A stretch of 19,897 bases of DNA from DATJAJ01 sp035622335 (GTDB lineage Archaea; Thermoproteota; Nitrososphaeria; Nitrososphaerales; Gagatemarchaeaceae). The DNA lies in NCBI GenBank assembly GCA_035622335.1, contig DASPVO010000072.1, positions 1 to 19,897 of the forward strand. Reading direction: 5' to 3'. Every line of letters begins with the position of its first letter. The stretch's first letter is position 1. Made by a program: the position numbers and the translations under genes. Under the pieces are notes generated by a model, which was not told where the DNA came from, ran no database searches, and saw nothing but the letters and a program-made list of their open reading frames with translations. Below are positions 1 through 6,997 of the stretch, piece by piece.

Positions 1-1
1 C

Positions 2-274
2 ACCAAGCTCCCGAAGGGCGTCAAGGTGCTGAACGGGGACATCAGCGAGGAGGTCGCAAAGGCGCAGGCGAAGACGCTCGTGGACCAGCTCCAGTCGCAG
101 AAGGCGCACGAGAAGTACCACATGATTCAGAGGCTCGACACCCAGTCTGACGTCGGAGATGTCGAGCTGCTTCACGTCCCCATCTGGTTCGCCAGGTACG
201 ACCACAAGGGCACGAAGATCGTGCTCGTCATCGACGCTAACGCCGGAAGGGTAATCAACAGCCTGGGGCTTTAG
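2..274 (+). CDS. Unidentified protein, C-terminal part only
   Basis: The frame is open to the left edge of the window, so only the last 90 or so residues are seen and the true start lies outside. An in-frame GTG at position 26 is probably an internal Val codon. The visible part is charged and soluble. It ends in a motif of the type VPIWFARYDHKGTK followed by a hydrophobic strand and DANAGRVI. That pattern resembles the beta-rich C-termini of archaeal proteins with a PepSY-like or zinc-ribbon-associated domain, but I do not recognise the family. The next gene on the same strand starts about 30 nt downstream, so the two may be co-transcribed. The function is unknown. Confidence 0.6.
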   Translation, partial: TKLPKGVKVLNGDISEEVAKAQAKTLVDQLQSQKAHEKYHMIQRLDTQSDVGDVELLHVPIWFARYDHKGTKIVLVIDANAGRVINSLGL

Positions 275-305
275 CCACGAAGCGCCGTCCAGGGGAGCTG
301 CAAGA

Positions 306-1364
306 TTGAAGCTCTCGCGGTTGCTCATCCTTCTGGCGGTCGTCCTTATCGTGGTGGTCCTGCTCGTCTATGCGTACCAGTCCGAGACGGCGCCCGTCGT
401 GGCTACATCCTGGCAGCAGGGGCCCTCCTACCCTCTCAGCGTGAACGGGGTCTACGCCGTGGGAGGCCAGCAGTGCGTGAACGAATCGTCCTATGTGTAC
501 TGCGTGGGCGGGTGGGACGTCAACATGGCGCCGCGGGACAACGTCTATTCCGCGTCTCTCACGTCGTCCGGGAACCTGAGCGCTTGGACCTCCGACTCAG
601 AGTCCTACCCGGTCAACATCAACGGTGAGTCCTGCATAGCCGCCTCAGGATACATCTTCTGCGTGGGTGGTCAGTATAACGACCAGATGGACGACATCGC
701 TTCCAGCTACTTCGCGCCTCTCGCATCAGGGCAGGTCGGCGGCTGGGAGAGCAGCACAGCCTATCCTATCCCAATAGACAGCCAGAGCTGCGTGACATCC
801 TCCGGGTACATCTACTGCGTGGGTGGAAGCAACGAGACTGACGGCACCAACGCGGACTCCGCACTGAGCAGTTCAGCTTGGTACGCCACGGTTTCATCTT
901 CGGGGATCGGACACTGGAACGAGACCACTCCGTACCCACCCGACGTGTACCTGGAGAGCTGCGCGGCCTCTGGAGGTTACGTCTACTGCGTCGGCGGTGC
1001 GGACTCGGGCAACAACGCGGTGAGCACAGACTACTACGCGCAGCTGACTTCAGCAGGCATAGGCGCGTGGAGCTTGACCACATCCTACCCCCAGCAGGCG
1101 AGCGGGCAGGCGTGCGCAACGTCAGCTGGGTACATCTACTGTGTTGGCGGTCTGGGCTCTCCCAACTCCTACACGAACGCGGCGTACTACGCTCCGGTCA
1201 ACTCCGGCGGAGTCGGGAAGTGGACGAGGGCGGGTGACTATCCCACCGGCGTCGAGACCGCATGCACCATCGAGTCAGGAGTCATGTACTGCGTGGGAGG
1301 GCTGAACAGCAGCTCCGCTGGGATGACGGCGGAGACCTACTACGCTGAGCTGAGCGACTTTTAG
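306..1364 (+). CDS. Membrane-anchored six-repeat kelch-like beta-propeller protein with CX8C pairs
   Basis: The 352-aa product has a short basic N-terminus, a hydrophobic segment at about residues 7-24 (signal anchor or signal peptide) and a Ser/Thr/Tyr/Gly-rich exterior part. Six repeats of about 50-57 residues each carry a core of the type C-x8-CVGG preceded by an aromatic strand such as YIYCVGG. The cysteine pairs are at 57/66, 110/119, 162/171, 219/228, 270/279 and 320/329. Between them lie W-x-x-x-x-x-YP motifs typical of kelch-like blades. Six repeats fit a six-bladed propeller with one disulfide per blade outside the cell; that fold is inferred. The start is TTG, chosen because GGGGAG lies at 292-297, 8 nt upstream, and because it precedes the hydrophobic segment. 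The ligand or enzymatic role is unknown. Confidence 0.85.
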   Translation: MKLSRLLILLAVVLIVVVLLVYAYQSETAPVVATSWQQGPSYPLSVNGVYAVGGQQCVNESSYVYCVGGWDVNMAPRDNVYSASLTSSGNLSAWTSDSESYPVNINGESCIAASGYIFCVGGQYNDQMDDIASSYFAPLASGQVGGWESSTAYPIPIDSQSCVTSSGYIYCVGGSNETDGTNADSALSSSAWYATVSSSGIGHWNETTPYPPDVYLESCAASGGYVYCVGGADSGNNAVSTDYYAQLTSAGIGAWSLTTSYPQQASGQACATSAGYIYCVGGLGSPNSYTNAAYYAPVNSGGVGKWTRAGDYPTGVETACTIESGVMYCVGGLNSSSAGMTAETYYAELSDF

Positions 1365-1383
1365 CGTCAGGCTGCATGGGCGC

Positions 1384-1390
1384 TTTTATC
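1384..1390 (+). promoter_or_regulatory. TATA-like box for the HTH-LAGLIDADG gene
   Basis: TTTTATC is centred about 23 nt before the GTG at 1410, and no Shine-Dalgarno sequence lies between. This fits an archaeal leaderless promoter. It sits in the 45-nt gap after the propeller gene, so the downstream gene can be transcribed on its own. Confidence 0.45.
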
Positions 1391-1409
1391 CTCGGGCGAG
1401 CTCGACATT

Positions 1410-2717
1410 GTGTCGACCCGCTCTAGGCACTTCCGGGGTCACTGGACTTGGGAGAACACGATGGAGTGGGTAAGGATGTTCGAGGGGGGCGACTCGGCCC
1501 TGGCGATAGCTGGGAAGGTGGGGGCGGACCCTGGAACGGTGAGCTCGTGGCTGAAGAAGCACGGAGTAATCGTGTATCAGGGGCTGCACAGAGTTGAAAG
1601 ACGGCCCCCGAGCATCCCGAGCGATTTAGCAGAATTACTTGCAAGAGGACCGCTAGAGGCGTCAAAGTTCGTCACAGATCGAGTTTGGGGAATCAACGTC
1701 ACCGAGGAAGGGATTAACCAGCTCACGAAGTTTTGCAATCTGTTGAATCTGGACCCGAGCTTAGGGCTGGAAGCCGCTGCACGGATGATAGAAGTCGACA
1801 GATCTGTCGCAAGCAAGTGGATTGACGGCAGCACGCTCCCTTATCTCGTCAGAGTCGCACAAGAGGCGTTAAGCTTACCCTACAGAGAAGGATGGAAGAT
1901 CCTCCCTCTCAGAGTGGATTCAGGCGGAAACGCACTCGCTTCTTGGATTCGGGTGCCATCGCCGATTGTGGAGTACAGCGATGTCAGTTCGCTGGTGTCC
2001 CAGCTAGTCCCGACAGAGAGCGCATACATCAGAGGTGAGGCGTTTGGGATATCGAGGATGCAGACAGATGGAATGAGACATGAGCTTTTTGCCTACCTGC
2101 TTGGTATGATGGCGGGTGATGCCAGCAAGTCCGGGGGGAAACAGAAGCGACTCGACTCCATGAGCATCGACCTTCAATTGACATCAAAGCAGCCAACAAA
2201 TGAGAGACTAGGAGAGTTCGTCTGTTTCTGCGCGAACGCACTCGGCCTTGAGATGGACCGAAGGAAAGACAAGCAGCCCTCAGGGACCACGAGTCGTAGC
2301 AGGCACCCATCTGCGGCGTTCAGGTGGAATTCAGAACGTTCACCTCTGTTTGCTTGGATGTTCAACGTGGCTCTTGGGATACCATGGGGGGGCTGCACAA
2401 CTCTATCCCCTCTACAAATCAGTTGGTTGGTTGGTGCACCATTTGAATTCAGAAAGCGATTCATCCAGGCCCTTGCAGATTCGGATGGGTGCGTTAAGAA
2501 ATACGTCGTCGAAATCACTAGCGTGCCTAATGCGGACTTGATTACGGAACTACTTCACTCGCTTGGGCTGAAGAGCGCCTACACACGAACCGAGAAGGGA
2601 ATCAAACTCCGTTCGGTCGTCCGAGCTGTCGAGGCTGCGGAAATTCCCATACTCAATGAGCTCGTTCACTCCTACAGATACGATAAACTCCTACGCTACA
2701 AGCGTGGGCCTGCTTGA
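1410..2717 (+). CDS. Free-standing HTH plus LAGLIDADG homing-endonuclease-like protein
   Basis: The 435-aa product begins with a helix-turn-helix-like region (about residues 15-52, ending GTVSSWLKKHG). A second helical DNA-binding-like segment follows at about 120-151, with SVASKWIDG. The C-terminal half has two LAGLIDADG motifs: LFAYLLGMMAGD (residues 226-237, acidic D237) and FIQALADSDG (351-360, acidic D359). Two motifs in one chain is the monomeric arrangement of this nuclease family. No host intein or intron is visible around it. It could therefore be a mobile endonuclease or a DNA-binding regulator built on that fold. The GTG start is supported only by the upstream TATA-like box. By eye, the first 200 bp are GC-rich like the neighbours, while the rest is visibly richer in A and T, which suggests transferred DNA. 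Confidence 0.85.
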   Translation: MSTRSRHFRGHWTWENTMEWVRMFEGGDSALAIAGKVGADPGTVSSWLKKHGVIVYQGLHRVERRPPSIPSDLAELLARGPLEASKFVTDRVWGINVTEEGINQLTKFCNLLNLDPSLGLEAAARMIEVDRSVASKWIDGSTLPYLVRVAQEALSLPYREGWKILPLRVDSGGNALASWIRVPSPIVEYSDVSSLVSQLVPTESAYIRGEAFGISRMQTDGMRHELFAYLLGMMAGDASKSGGKQKRLDSMSIDLQLTSKQPTNERLGEFVCFCANALGLEMDRRKDKQPSGTTSRSRHPSAAFRWNSERSPLFAWMFNVALGIPWGGCTTLSPLQISWLVGAPFEFRKRFIQALADSDGCVKKYVVEITSVPNADLITELLHSLGLKSAYTRTEKGIKLRSVVRAVEAAEIPILNELVHSYRYDKLLRYKRGPA

Positions 2718-2742
2718 GTCTTAGCTGAGTAGTTGGGGTTCC

Positions 2743-2761
2743 GGCGTAGAAAGCCTACGCC
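2743..2761 (-). terminator. Short perfect hairpin at the end of the EF-1A gene
   Basis: GGCGTAG at 2743-2749 pairs perfectly with CTACGCC at 2755-2761 across a 5-nt loop and covers the EF-1A stop codon. It lies between two convergent genes. No T-run follows on either strand, so a role as terminator or 3'-end stabiliser is a guess. Confidence 0.3.
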
Positions 2762-4080
2762 TTCGCGGCTACCTTTTCGACTTGTCCCTTTACAGTGACT
2801 TCGCGCACTATCCCGGCTGCAACAGTGCTCCCCATGTCTCTCAATGCAAATCGGCCCAACTCTGGGAACTCCTTGAACGTCTCGAGGACGATGGGCCTCA
2901 GCGGCGTGATCTTGACGATCGCCGAGTCTCCCGTCTTTATCGTCTTCGGCTTCTCCTCGGTCGGCTGGCCGGTCCTGGGGTCGATCTTCGCCACGATTTC
3001 GGAGATGGTGGCGGCGACCTGCGCGGTGTGGGCGTGCAGCACGGGAGTGTAGCCCGCGGCGACCGCGGTCGGGTGGAAGACGACTATGATCTGGGCGAGG
3101 AACTCCTTCGCGATCATGGGCGGCGCGTTCGACGGCCCCAGCACGCTGCCCCTCCGGAAGTCCGTCTTGGAGACTCCCCTCAGGTTGATCCCGATGTTGT
3201 CGCCCGCCATCGCTTCTGTCATCTTGGTGTGGTGGGTCTCGATGTCCTTGACCTCAGCCGTCAACCCCTCTGGCATGATGGAGACCGTGTCGCCGACCTT
3301 GACCTTGCCCGTCTCGATCCTGCCGACTGGGACGGTCCCGACGCCCTGTATCGTGTAGACGTCCTGGATGGGCATCCTCAGCGGCTTTTCTATCGGCTTC
3401 GGGGGCTCGACGAACTGGTCCAGCGCCTGCTGGAGGGTCGGCCCCTTGTACCACGGCATGTTCGTGGATGGCTTGACTAGGTTCTCGCCCGTCCAGCCCG
3501 AGACCGGTATGAAGTTGATCTTCTTGACGTCGTAGCCGACCGTCTTGAGCAGGTTCTCGATGTCCTGCTTCGCCTCGTTGTACCTCTGCTCCGAGTACTT
3601 CACGGTCTGGTCGTCCATCTTGTTGACGCAGACGACGAGCTGGCTGACTCCCAGCGTCCTGAGCAGGAACGCGTGCTCCCTCGCCTGGCCGCCGGGACCT
3701 AGAGCGACGTCCTCCTCACCCTTCTTGGCGGAGACGACGAGGACGGCGGCGTCCGCCTCGGAGGCTCCCGTTATCATGTTCTTGATGAAATCCCTGTGTC
3801 CGGGGGCGTCGATTAGCGTCCAGTCGAACTTGTTCGTCCCGAAGCGCTGGAAGGCGAGGTCGATCGTGACTCCCCTCTCCCTTTCGTCCTTCAGTTCGTC
3901 GAGGACCCAGGCGTACTTGAACGAGTCTCCCGCGCCCGTCTTCTCAGACTCCTTCGCGAACTCCTCGATCATTCTTTGGTCGACGACGCCAAGGTCGAAG
4001 AGGAAGTGCCCCATCGAGGTGCTCTTCCCGTGGTCGACGTGACCCGTTACGATAAGATTCATGTGTGGCTTATTCGGCAT
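2755..4080 (-). CDS. tuf: Translation elongation factor 1-alpha (aEF1A)
   Basis: This 441-aa GTPase delivers aminoacyl-tRNA to the ribosomal A site. The G1 P-loop GHVDHGKST is at residues 13-21, the G3 motif DAPGH at 91-95 and the G4 motif NKMD at 153-156. ERERGVTID at about 67-74 is the switch I region of the archaeal/eukaryotic type. Two beta-barrel domains follow, with the expected RGSVLG motif in the second half. The length is normal and the gene is intact. It has its own promoter (TATA-like box at 4121-4128) and a short leader, so it is transcribed separately from the ribosomal operon, from which small membrane-protein genes separate it. A convergent LAGLIDADG gene lies downstream. Confidence 0.98.
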   Translation of the reverse strand: MPNKPHMNLIVTGHVDHGKSTSMGHFLFDLGVVDQRMIEEFAKESEKTGAGDSFKYAWVLDELKDERERGVTIDLAFQRFGTNKFDWTLIDAPGHRDFIKNMITGASEADAAVLVVSAKKGEEDVALGPGGQAREHAFLLRTLGVSQLVVCVNKMDDQTVKYSEQRYNEAKQDIENLLKTVGYDVKKINFIPVSGWTGENLVKPSTNMPWYKGPTLQQALDQFVEPPKPIEKPLRMPIQDVYTIQGVGTVPVGRIETGKVKVGDTVSIMPEGLTAEVKDIETHHTKMTEAMAGDNIGINLRGVSKTDFRRGSVLGPSNAPPMIAKEFLAQIIVVFHPTAVAAGYTPVLHAHTAQVAATISEIVAKIDPRTGQPTEEKPKTIKTGDSAIVKITPLRPIVLETFKEFPELGRFALRDMGSTVAAGIVREVTVKGQVEKVAAKA

Positions 4081-4120
4081 AGTAACTCACTAGTTTACGA
4101 CGAGCGAGTTTCTCACACGG

Positions 4121-4128
4121 TATTTAAG
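4121..4128 (-). promoter_or_regulatory. TATA-like box of the EF-1A gene
   Basis: On the minus strand this reads CTTAAATA. It is about 41-48 nt before the EF-1A ATG and would place the transcription start about 20 nt before the start codon. The same octamer precedes rps12 (6986-6994), as expected for strong archaeal promoters. Confidence 0.65.
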
Positions 4129-4151
4129 ACTAGCGCCATAATTTTTCGTCG

Positions 4152-4586
4152 TCAGGCCGTCAGGTTCTGGAGGTAGTATGTGTCTGACGTCGTCTTCACA
4201 AGGACGGAGACACGGTCTCCTGGGACGAGGCCGTTGAGCGTGGGAGCTTCGAAGGTGGCGTGGCCGTCGACCCCGAGGACGGTCGAGTTGAGGGAGAGCG
4301 AAAGGCGCTGCTCGGACGCGCCTGGCTGGCCCCAGGAGATGTCCGCCTGCGAGAGTGTGACCTTGAACTGGCCCTGGTTCATCACCTCGAAGCTCAGAGA
4401 GCCGCCCGAGAACCCTGCCGAGACGAAGACGCAGGGCATCTCGGTGTACAGGGTGGGGCTCACGCAGTTGTACTCGACAGAACCCTGCGAGCCGTAGAAG
4501 CGGTAGGCGACTAGAGACACTACGATTATGCCGACGACTATCCCTATCACGAGCGGCCTGGTCGGTCTGCCCTGCTCTTCGGACAT
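4152..4586 (-). CDS. Single-pass membrane or secreted protein of unknown function
   Basis: The 144-aa product has a charged N-terminus (about 11 residues), one hydrophobic helix (about residues 12-27, ending VSLVAYRFYG) and an exterior domain rich in beta-strand residues. That domain has two Cys (about residues 41 and 52) that could form a disulfide, and NST and NLT sequons. The C-terminal part looks like a small immunoglobulin-like sandwich (alternating SLSLNSTVLGVDGHATFEA), but this is only a visual impression. The ATG is the first in frame. No strong Shine-Dalgarno sequence is seen. It lies 71 nt upstream of EF-1A on the same strand, but EF-1A has its own promoter. I do not recognise the family. 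Confidence 0.75.
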   Translation of the reverse strand: MSEEQGRPTRPLVIGIVVGIIVVSLVAYRFYGSQGSVEYNCVSPTLYTEMPCVFVSAGFSGGSLSFEVMNQGQFKVTLSQADISWGQPGASEQRLSLSLNSTVLGVDGHATFEAPTLNGLVPGDRVSVLVKTTSDTYYLQNLTA

Positions 4587-4651
4587 GCTCTCGCTCGGGC
4601 CCTGCTCAGGGTCGCCGAAAAAGGGCGTGCATCGACCGTGAGGTCAGGCCC

Positions 4652-4861
4652 TTAGGTCGATGACGACAGGTAGCTCCAGAGGATGACGCCTATGACCATC
4701 ATCAGCGAGCCGGCGAAGCCCGTGATGAAGGCTCCGGCCACGTCTGAGTTGAACCCGAGGCTCTCGATCCAGGAGTAGACCGGGGCTCGGACAAGCCAGG
4801 CGAAGAAGCCCAGAGCGTATCCCAAGAGCCAGAAACCGATCAGGATGGCTTTCCTTCCCAT
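4652..4861 (-). CDS. Small two-helix membrane protein, 69 aa
   Basis: The product has two hydrophobic stretches, about residues 5-24 (ILIGFWLLGYALGFFAWLV) and 43-65 (AGAFITGFAGSLMMVIGVIL), separated by a short polar loop. The ATG follows an A/T-rich stretch (AATTTAC at about 4893-4900). The longer open frame on the same strand has no such membrane pattern and was discarded. It lies between two other small membrane-protein genes on the same strand. Its function is unknown. Confidence 0.65.
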   Translation of the reverse strand: MGRKAILIGFWLLGYALGFFAWLVRAPVYSWIESLGFNSDVAGAFITGFAGSLMMVIGVILWSYLSSST

Positions 4862-4939
4862 CTATTATCGGACGTATCATGGGCCCAAATTCAGTAAATT
4901 GGACGGAGGCAGTTATCTTTCACGAACGTGTTGAAATCT

Positions 4940-5110
4940 TTAGACGAAGATCCCGTGGGTGGCGAGGACGTAGGTCGTCGCGATGCTCGCGGCGATGCCG
5001 GCGACCATGAAGAGCACTCCCTCGGCCAGGACGCCCCTCTCAGTGACATAGTCGTCCCTGATGCAGGCCTGGAGGAGGCCCCCGAAGACAGAGACCGGGT
5101 CGTCTGGCAT
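4940..5110 (-). CDS. Small single-helix membrane protein, 56 aa
   Basis: This short frame runs from ATG at 5110 to TAA at 4942-4940 and encodes 56 residues. An amphipathic start (MPDDPVSVFGGLLQACIRDD) is followed by a hydrophobic helix at about residues 31-50 and a short tail ending THGIFV. A perfect TTAATTAA lies about 30-37 nt upstream, a good archaeal promoter position with a leader of a few nt. The opposite-strand frame over the same DNA is charged, low in complexity and lacks a promoter, so I treat it as the shadow. Its function is unknown. Confidence 0.6.
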   Translation of the reverse strand: MPDDPVSVFGGLLQACIRDDYVTERGVLAEGVLFMVAGIAASIATTYVLATHGIFV

Positions 5111-5139
5111 CCTTTTCGCTCGAAAATGGGCTCTCCGGC

Positions 5140-5147
5140 TTAATTAA
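5140..5147 (-). promoter_or_regulatory. TATA box for the 56-aa membrane protein gene
   Basis: The perfect palindrome TTAATTAA lies 30-37 nt before the ATG at 5110. Because it is palindromic it could also act on the plus strand, but the plus-strand gene starts at 5215, too far for a leaderless start. Confidence 0.55.
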
Positions 5148-5214
5148 CGGTTGTGGATTGTTCCTCCGTACCTTCGGAAAAGGTTTGAAAGGAGACTAGG
5201 GAGGCGAATAAGCG

Positions 5215-5916
5215 ATGGAGGCGAACGAGAGCCTTCTGGACGTTGGTGAGTACAGGGTGAACTGCGCACGGCTGGGGAGGGGAGACCCCCTCCTGCTGCT
5301 GCACGGGAGCGACCACCACGAGAGCTGGAGGACGTGGGAGCCGATGCTCTCGCTCTCCGACAGCTTCTCTCTGATAATCCCCGACCTGGTCGGGTACGGA
5401 CGCTCCACCAGGCCGGCCGAGACGCCCGACTATCGGACGCAGGCGCACGTCGTCAGAGACCTGCTGGAGAAGATAGGGGTCGGCTCGGCGTTCGCGATGG
5501 GGGCGGGGTGGGGCGCGCAGGTCGCGCTGGAGCTCGCGCTACAGTGGCCGCAGACGGTGAGGGGCCTCGTTCTCGTCGCTGCGTCGTACGACAAGGGTCA
5601 GCTGCCGAGGCTCTCGAAGCTAGGAAAGCCCGCGCTGATAGTGTACGCGGTCGACGACATGGTGACGCAGCTGAAGGCGGGTTACCTGCTGAGGGACGCG
5701 ATAGGGACGTCGAGGCTGGAGGTGCTGGAACCGGTCGCGAAGGACCCGTCGCTGGACTTCACCATCTCGCACAGGCTGCAGGCGTTCAGGCCGGGGCCCC
5801 TCTCGCAGCTCGTGAGGAGGTTCCTCGCCGACCCGAGCTCGATGGTCGCGGAGCCGCCGGAGATGGAGAAGGAGCTTCGGGGGATGGCGTTGAAAAGGGA
5901 CGAGCCTCTACCTTGA
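5215..5916 (+). CDS. Alpha/beta-hydrolase-fold protein lacking the nucleophilic serine
   Basis: The 233-aa product has the order of an alpha/beta hydrolase: strand 3 plus oxyanion loop LLLLHGSDHH (residues 26-35), then PDLVGYGRS (57-64). The nucleophile elbow reads MGAGWGAQVA (95-104), where the family has G-x-S-x-G. The central residue is therefore Gly98, not Ser, Asp or Cys. Possible triad remnants are D147/D148 and H186. There is no inserted cap domain, which explains the short length. It is probably a pseudoenzyme or a binding protein, unless a sequencing error is involved. The ATG is supported by GGGAGG at 5199-5204, 10 nt upstream. The stop overlaps the convergent rps7 gene by 9 nt. Confidence 0.88.
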   Translation: MEANESLLDVGEYRVNCARLGRGDPLLLLHGSDHHESWRTWEPMLSLSDSFSLIIPDLVGYGRSTRPAETPDYRTQAHVVRDLLEKIGVGSAFAMGAGWGAQVALELALQWPQTVRGLVLVAASYDKGQLPRLSKLGKPALIVYAVDDMVTQLKAGYLLRDAIGTSRLEVLEPVAKDPSLDFTISHRLQAFRPGPLSQLVRRFLADPSSMVAEPPEMEKELRGMALKRDEPLP

Positions 5917-6519
5917 GGCGAGAGCGACTCTTTCCTGCTCGTTCCTCTTCCTGACGGCGTAGCTGCTGGAGTCCCCGCTCGCGGCCATGATGATCTCGTC
6001 GGCGAGCACCTCCTCGAAGCTCTTCGATGAAGAGAACGCGGCCTCCCTCACGCCCTCGGAGATGAACCTGAGCGCAAGGTCGACCCTCCTCACTGGAGAG
6101 ATGTCGACGGACAGGTGGTACACGACGCCTCCGTAGCTCATCCTCGTCGTGTCTTCGTTGGGGGCGGAGTTCTCGACCGCCCTGACGAGCATCTGGGCCG
6201 GGTTCTGGCCCGTCTTCAGGTTGATGATCTCGAAGGCGGTCCTCACCGCGTTCATCGCGCGCTGCTTCTTTCCGCCCATGCGGCCGGTGTTCTTCGCGTA
6301 CTTCTTCCCGAAGTGGGAGAGCTGGTTGACGAGCCTCTCGACCAGGTTGACCCTGGTCTTGCCGAACCTCTTGTGCTCGTGCCTCCCGCCGGACCAGGGG
6401 AGGAGGACGGGCCTGACCGATATCACGTTCTGGAGCCCCGGGTCCTCGACCTTCACCTGGGTGAGGTCCCACTTGTTCCAGAGGAGCAGGTTCGGATACT
6501 CCAGGGATGTGCGGCTCAT
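5908..6519 (-). CDS. rps7: Ribosomal protein uS7
   Basis: This 203-aa protein of the small subunit head binds 16S rRNA near the decoding site. The core includes NLVERLVNQL, the GGKKQRAMNAVRTAFEIINLKTGQNP segment and the late RRVDLALRFI helix. The C-terminus SYAVRKRNEQERVALASR is the archaeal/eukaryotic form. The length is normal for archaea. The ATG is 2 nt after the rps12 stop, so the two are translationally coupled. It is the last gene of the polymerase-ribosomal operon here, and its stop overlaps the convergent hydrolase-like gene by 9 nt. Confidence 0.97.
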   Translation of the reverse strand: MSRTSLEYPNLLLWNKWDLTQVKVEDPGLQNVISVRPVLLPWSGGRHEHKRFGKTRVNLVERLVNQLSHFGKKYAKNTGRMGGKKQRAMNAVRTAFEIINLKTGQNPAQMLVRAVENSAPNEDTTRMSYGGVVYHLSVDISPVRRVDLALRFISEGVREAAFSSSKSFEEVLADEIIMAASGDSSSYAVRKRNEQERVALASR

Positions 6520-6521
6520 GC

Positions 6522-6959
6522 CTACCTCCTGGGTTTCTCCTTCCTTCCGTAGACGAGCTCGTTGAGCGAGACGCCGTTGACCTTGAAGATCTGCCAGCGG
6601 ACCCCCGGGATGTCCCCCATCGCCCGCTTCATCGAGCCTCCGATGCCCTGGAGCATGACCTCGTCGTGCTCGTCGATGAAGTTGAGGGCTCCGTCGCCAG
6701 GGAGGAACGCCGTGACCTGCTTACCGTTCTTGACTATCTGTACGCGAGCGCACTTTCGGATCGCCGAGTTGGGCTGCTTGGACTCGATGCCGACCTTCTC
6801 TAGCACGATGCCCCGAGCCTGCGGCGAGCCCTCTAGAGGGTCCGCCTTGTAGTCCAGTCCCAGTTTCCTCCTCTTGTACCACTTGTCCGACCATCGGAGC
6901 TTCTGACGCTTTAGCGTGACCTGCCTGGCAGCGAACTCTCCCCGAGGTGAACCGGTCAT
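6522..6959 (-). CDS. rps12: Ribosomal protein uS12
   Basis: This 145-aa protein of the decoding centre has the universally conserved loop KQPNSAIRKCARVQI at about residues 61-75 and LPGDGALNFIDEHDEV at about 85-100. The N-terminal arm GEFAARQVTLKRQKLRW is of the archaeal/eukaryotic type. The ATG is close behind a TATA-like box at 6986-6994, so besides read-through from nusA it can be transcribed from its own start with almost no leader. It is closely coupled to rps7. Confidence 0.97.
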   Translation of the reverse strand: MTGSPRGEFAARQVTLKRQKLRWSDKWYKRRKLGLDYKADPLEGSPQARGIVLEKVGIESKQPNSAIRKCARVQIVKNGKQVTAFLPGDGALNFIDEHDEVMLQGIGGSMKRAMGDIPGVRWQIFKVNGVSLNELVYGRKEKPRR

Positions 6960-6985
6960 CTTTTCAATCGCGACCTTCCCAAACT

Positions 6986-6994
6986 CTATTTAAG
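6986..6994 (-). promoter_or_regulatory. Internal promoter ahead of rps12-rps7
   Basis: On the minus strand CTTAAATAG is centred about 31 nt before the rps12 ATG, in the 38-nt gap after nusA. It matches the EF-1A box. It probably lets the two ribosomal proteins be made above the level of the polymerase subunits. Confidence 0.6.
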
Positions 6995-6997
6995 AAT

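Noticed and set aside
5334..5954. A 206-aa plus-strand frame inside the hydrolase-like gene
   Set aside because: It is a +2-frame shadow, Arg/Gly/Ala-rich. The 5215-5916 frame carries the hydrolase-fold motifs and a Shine-Dalgarno sequence.
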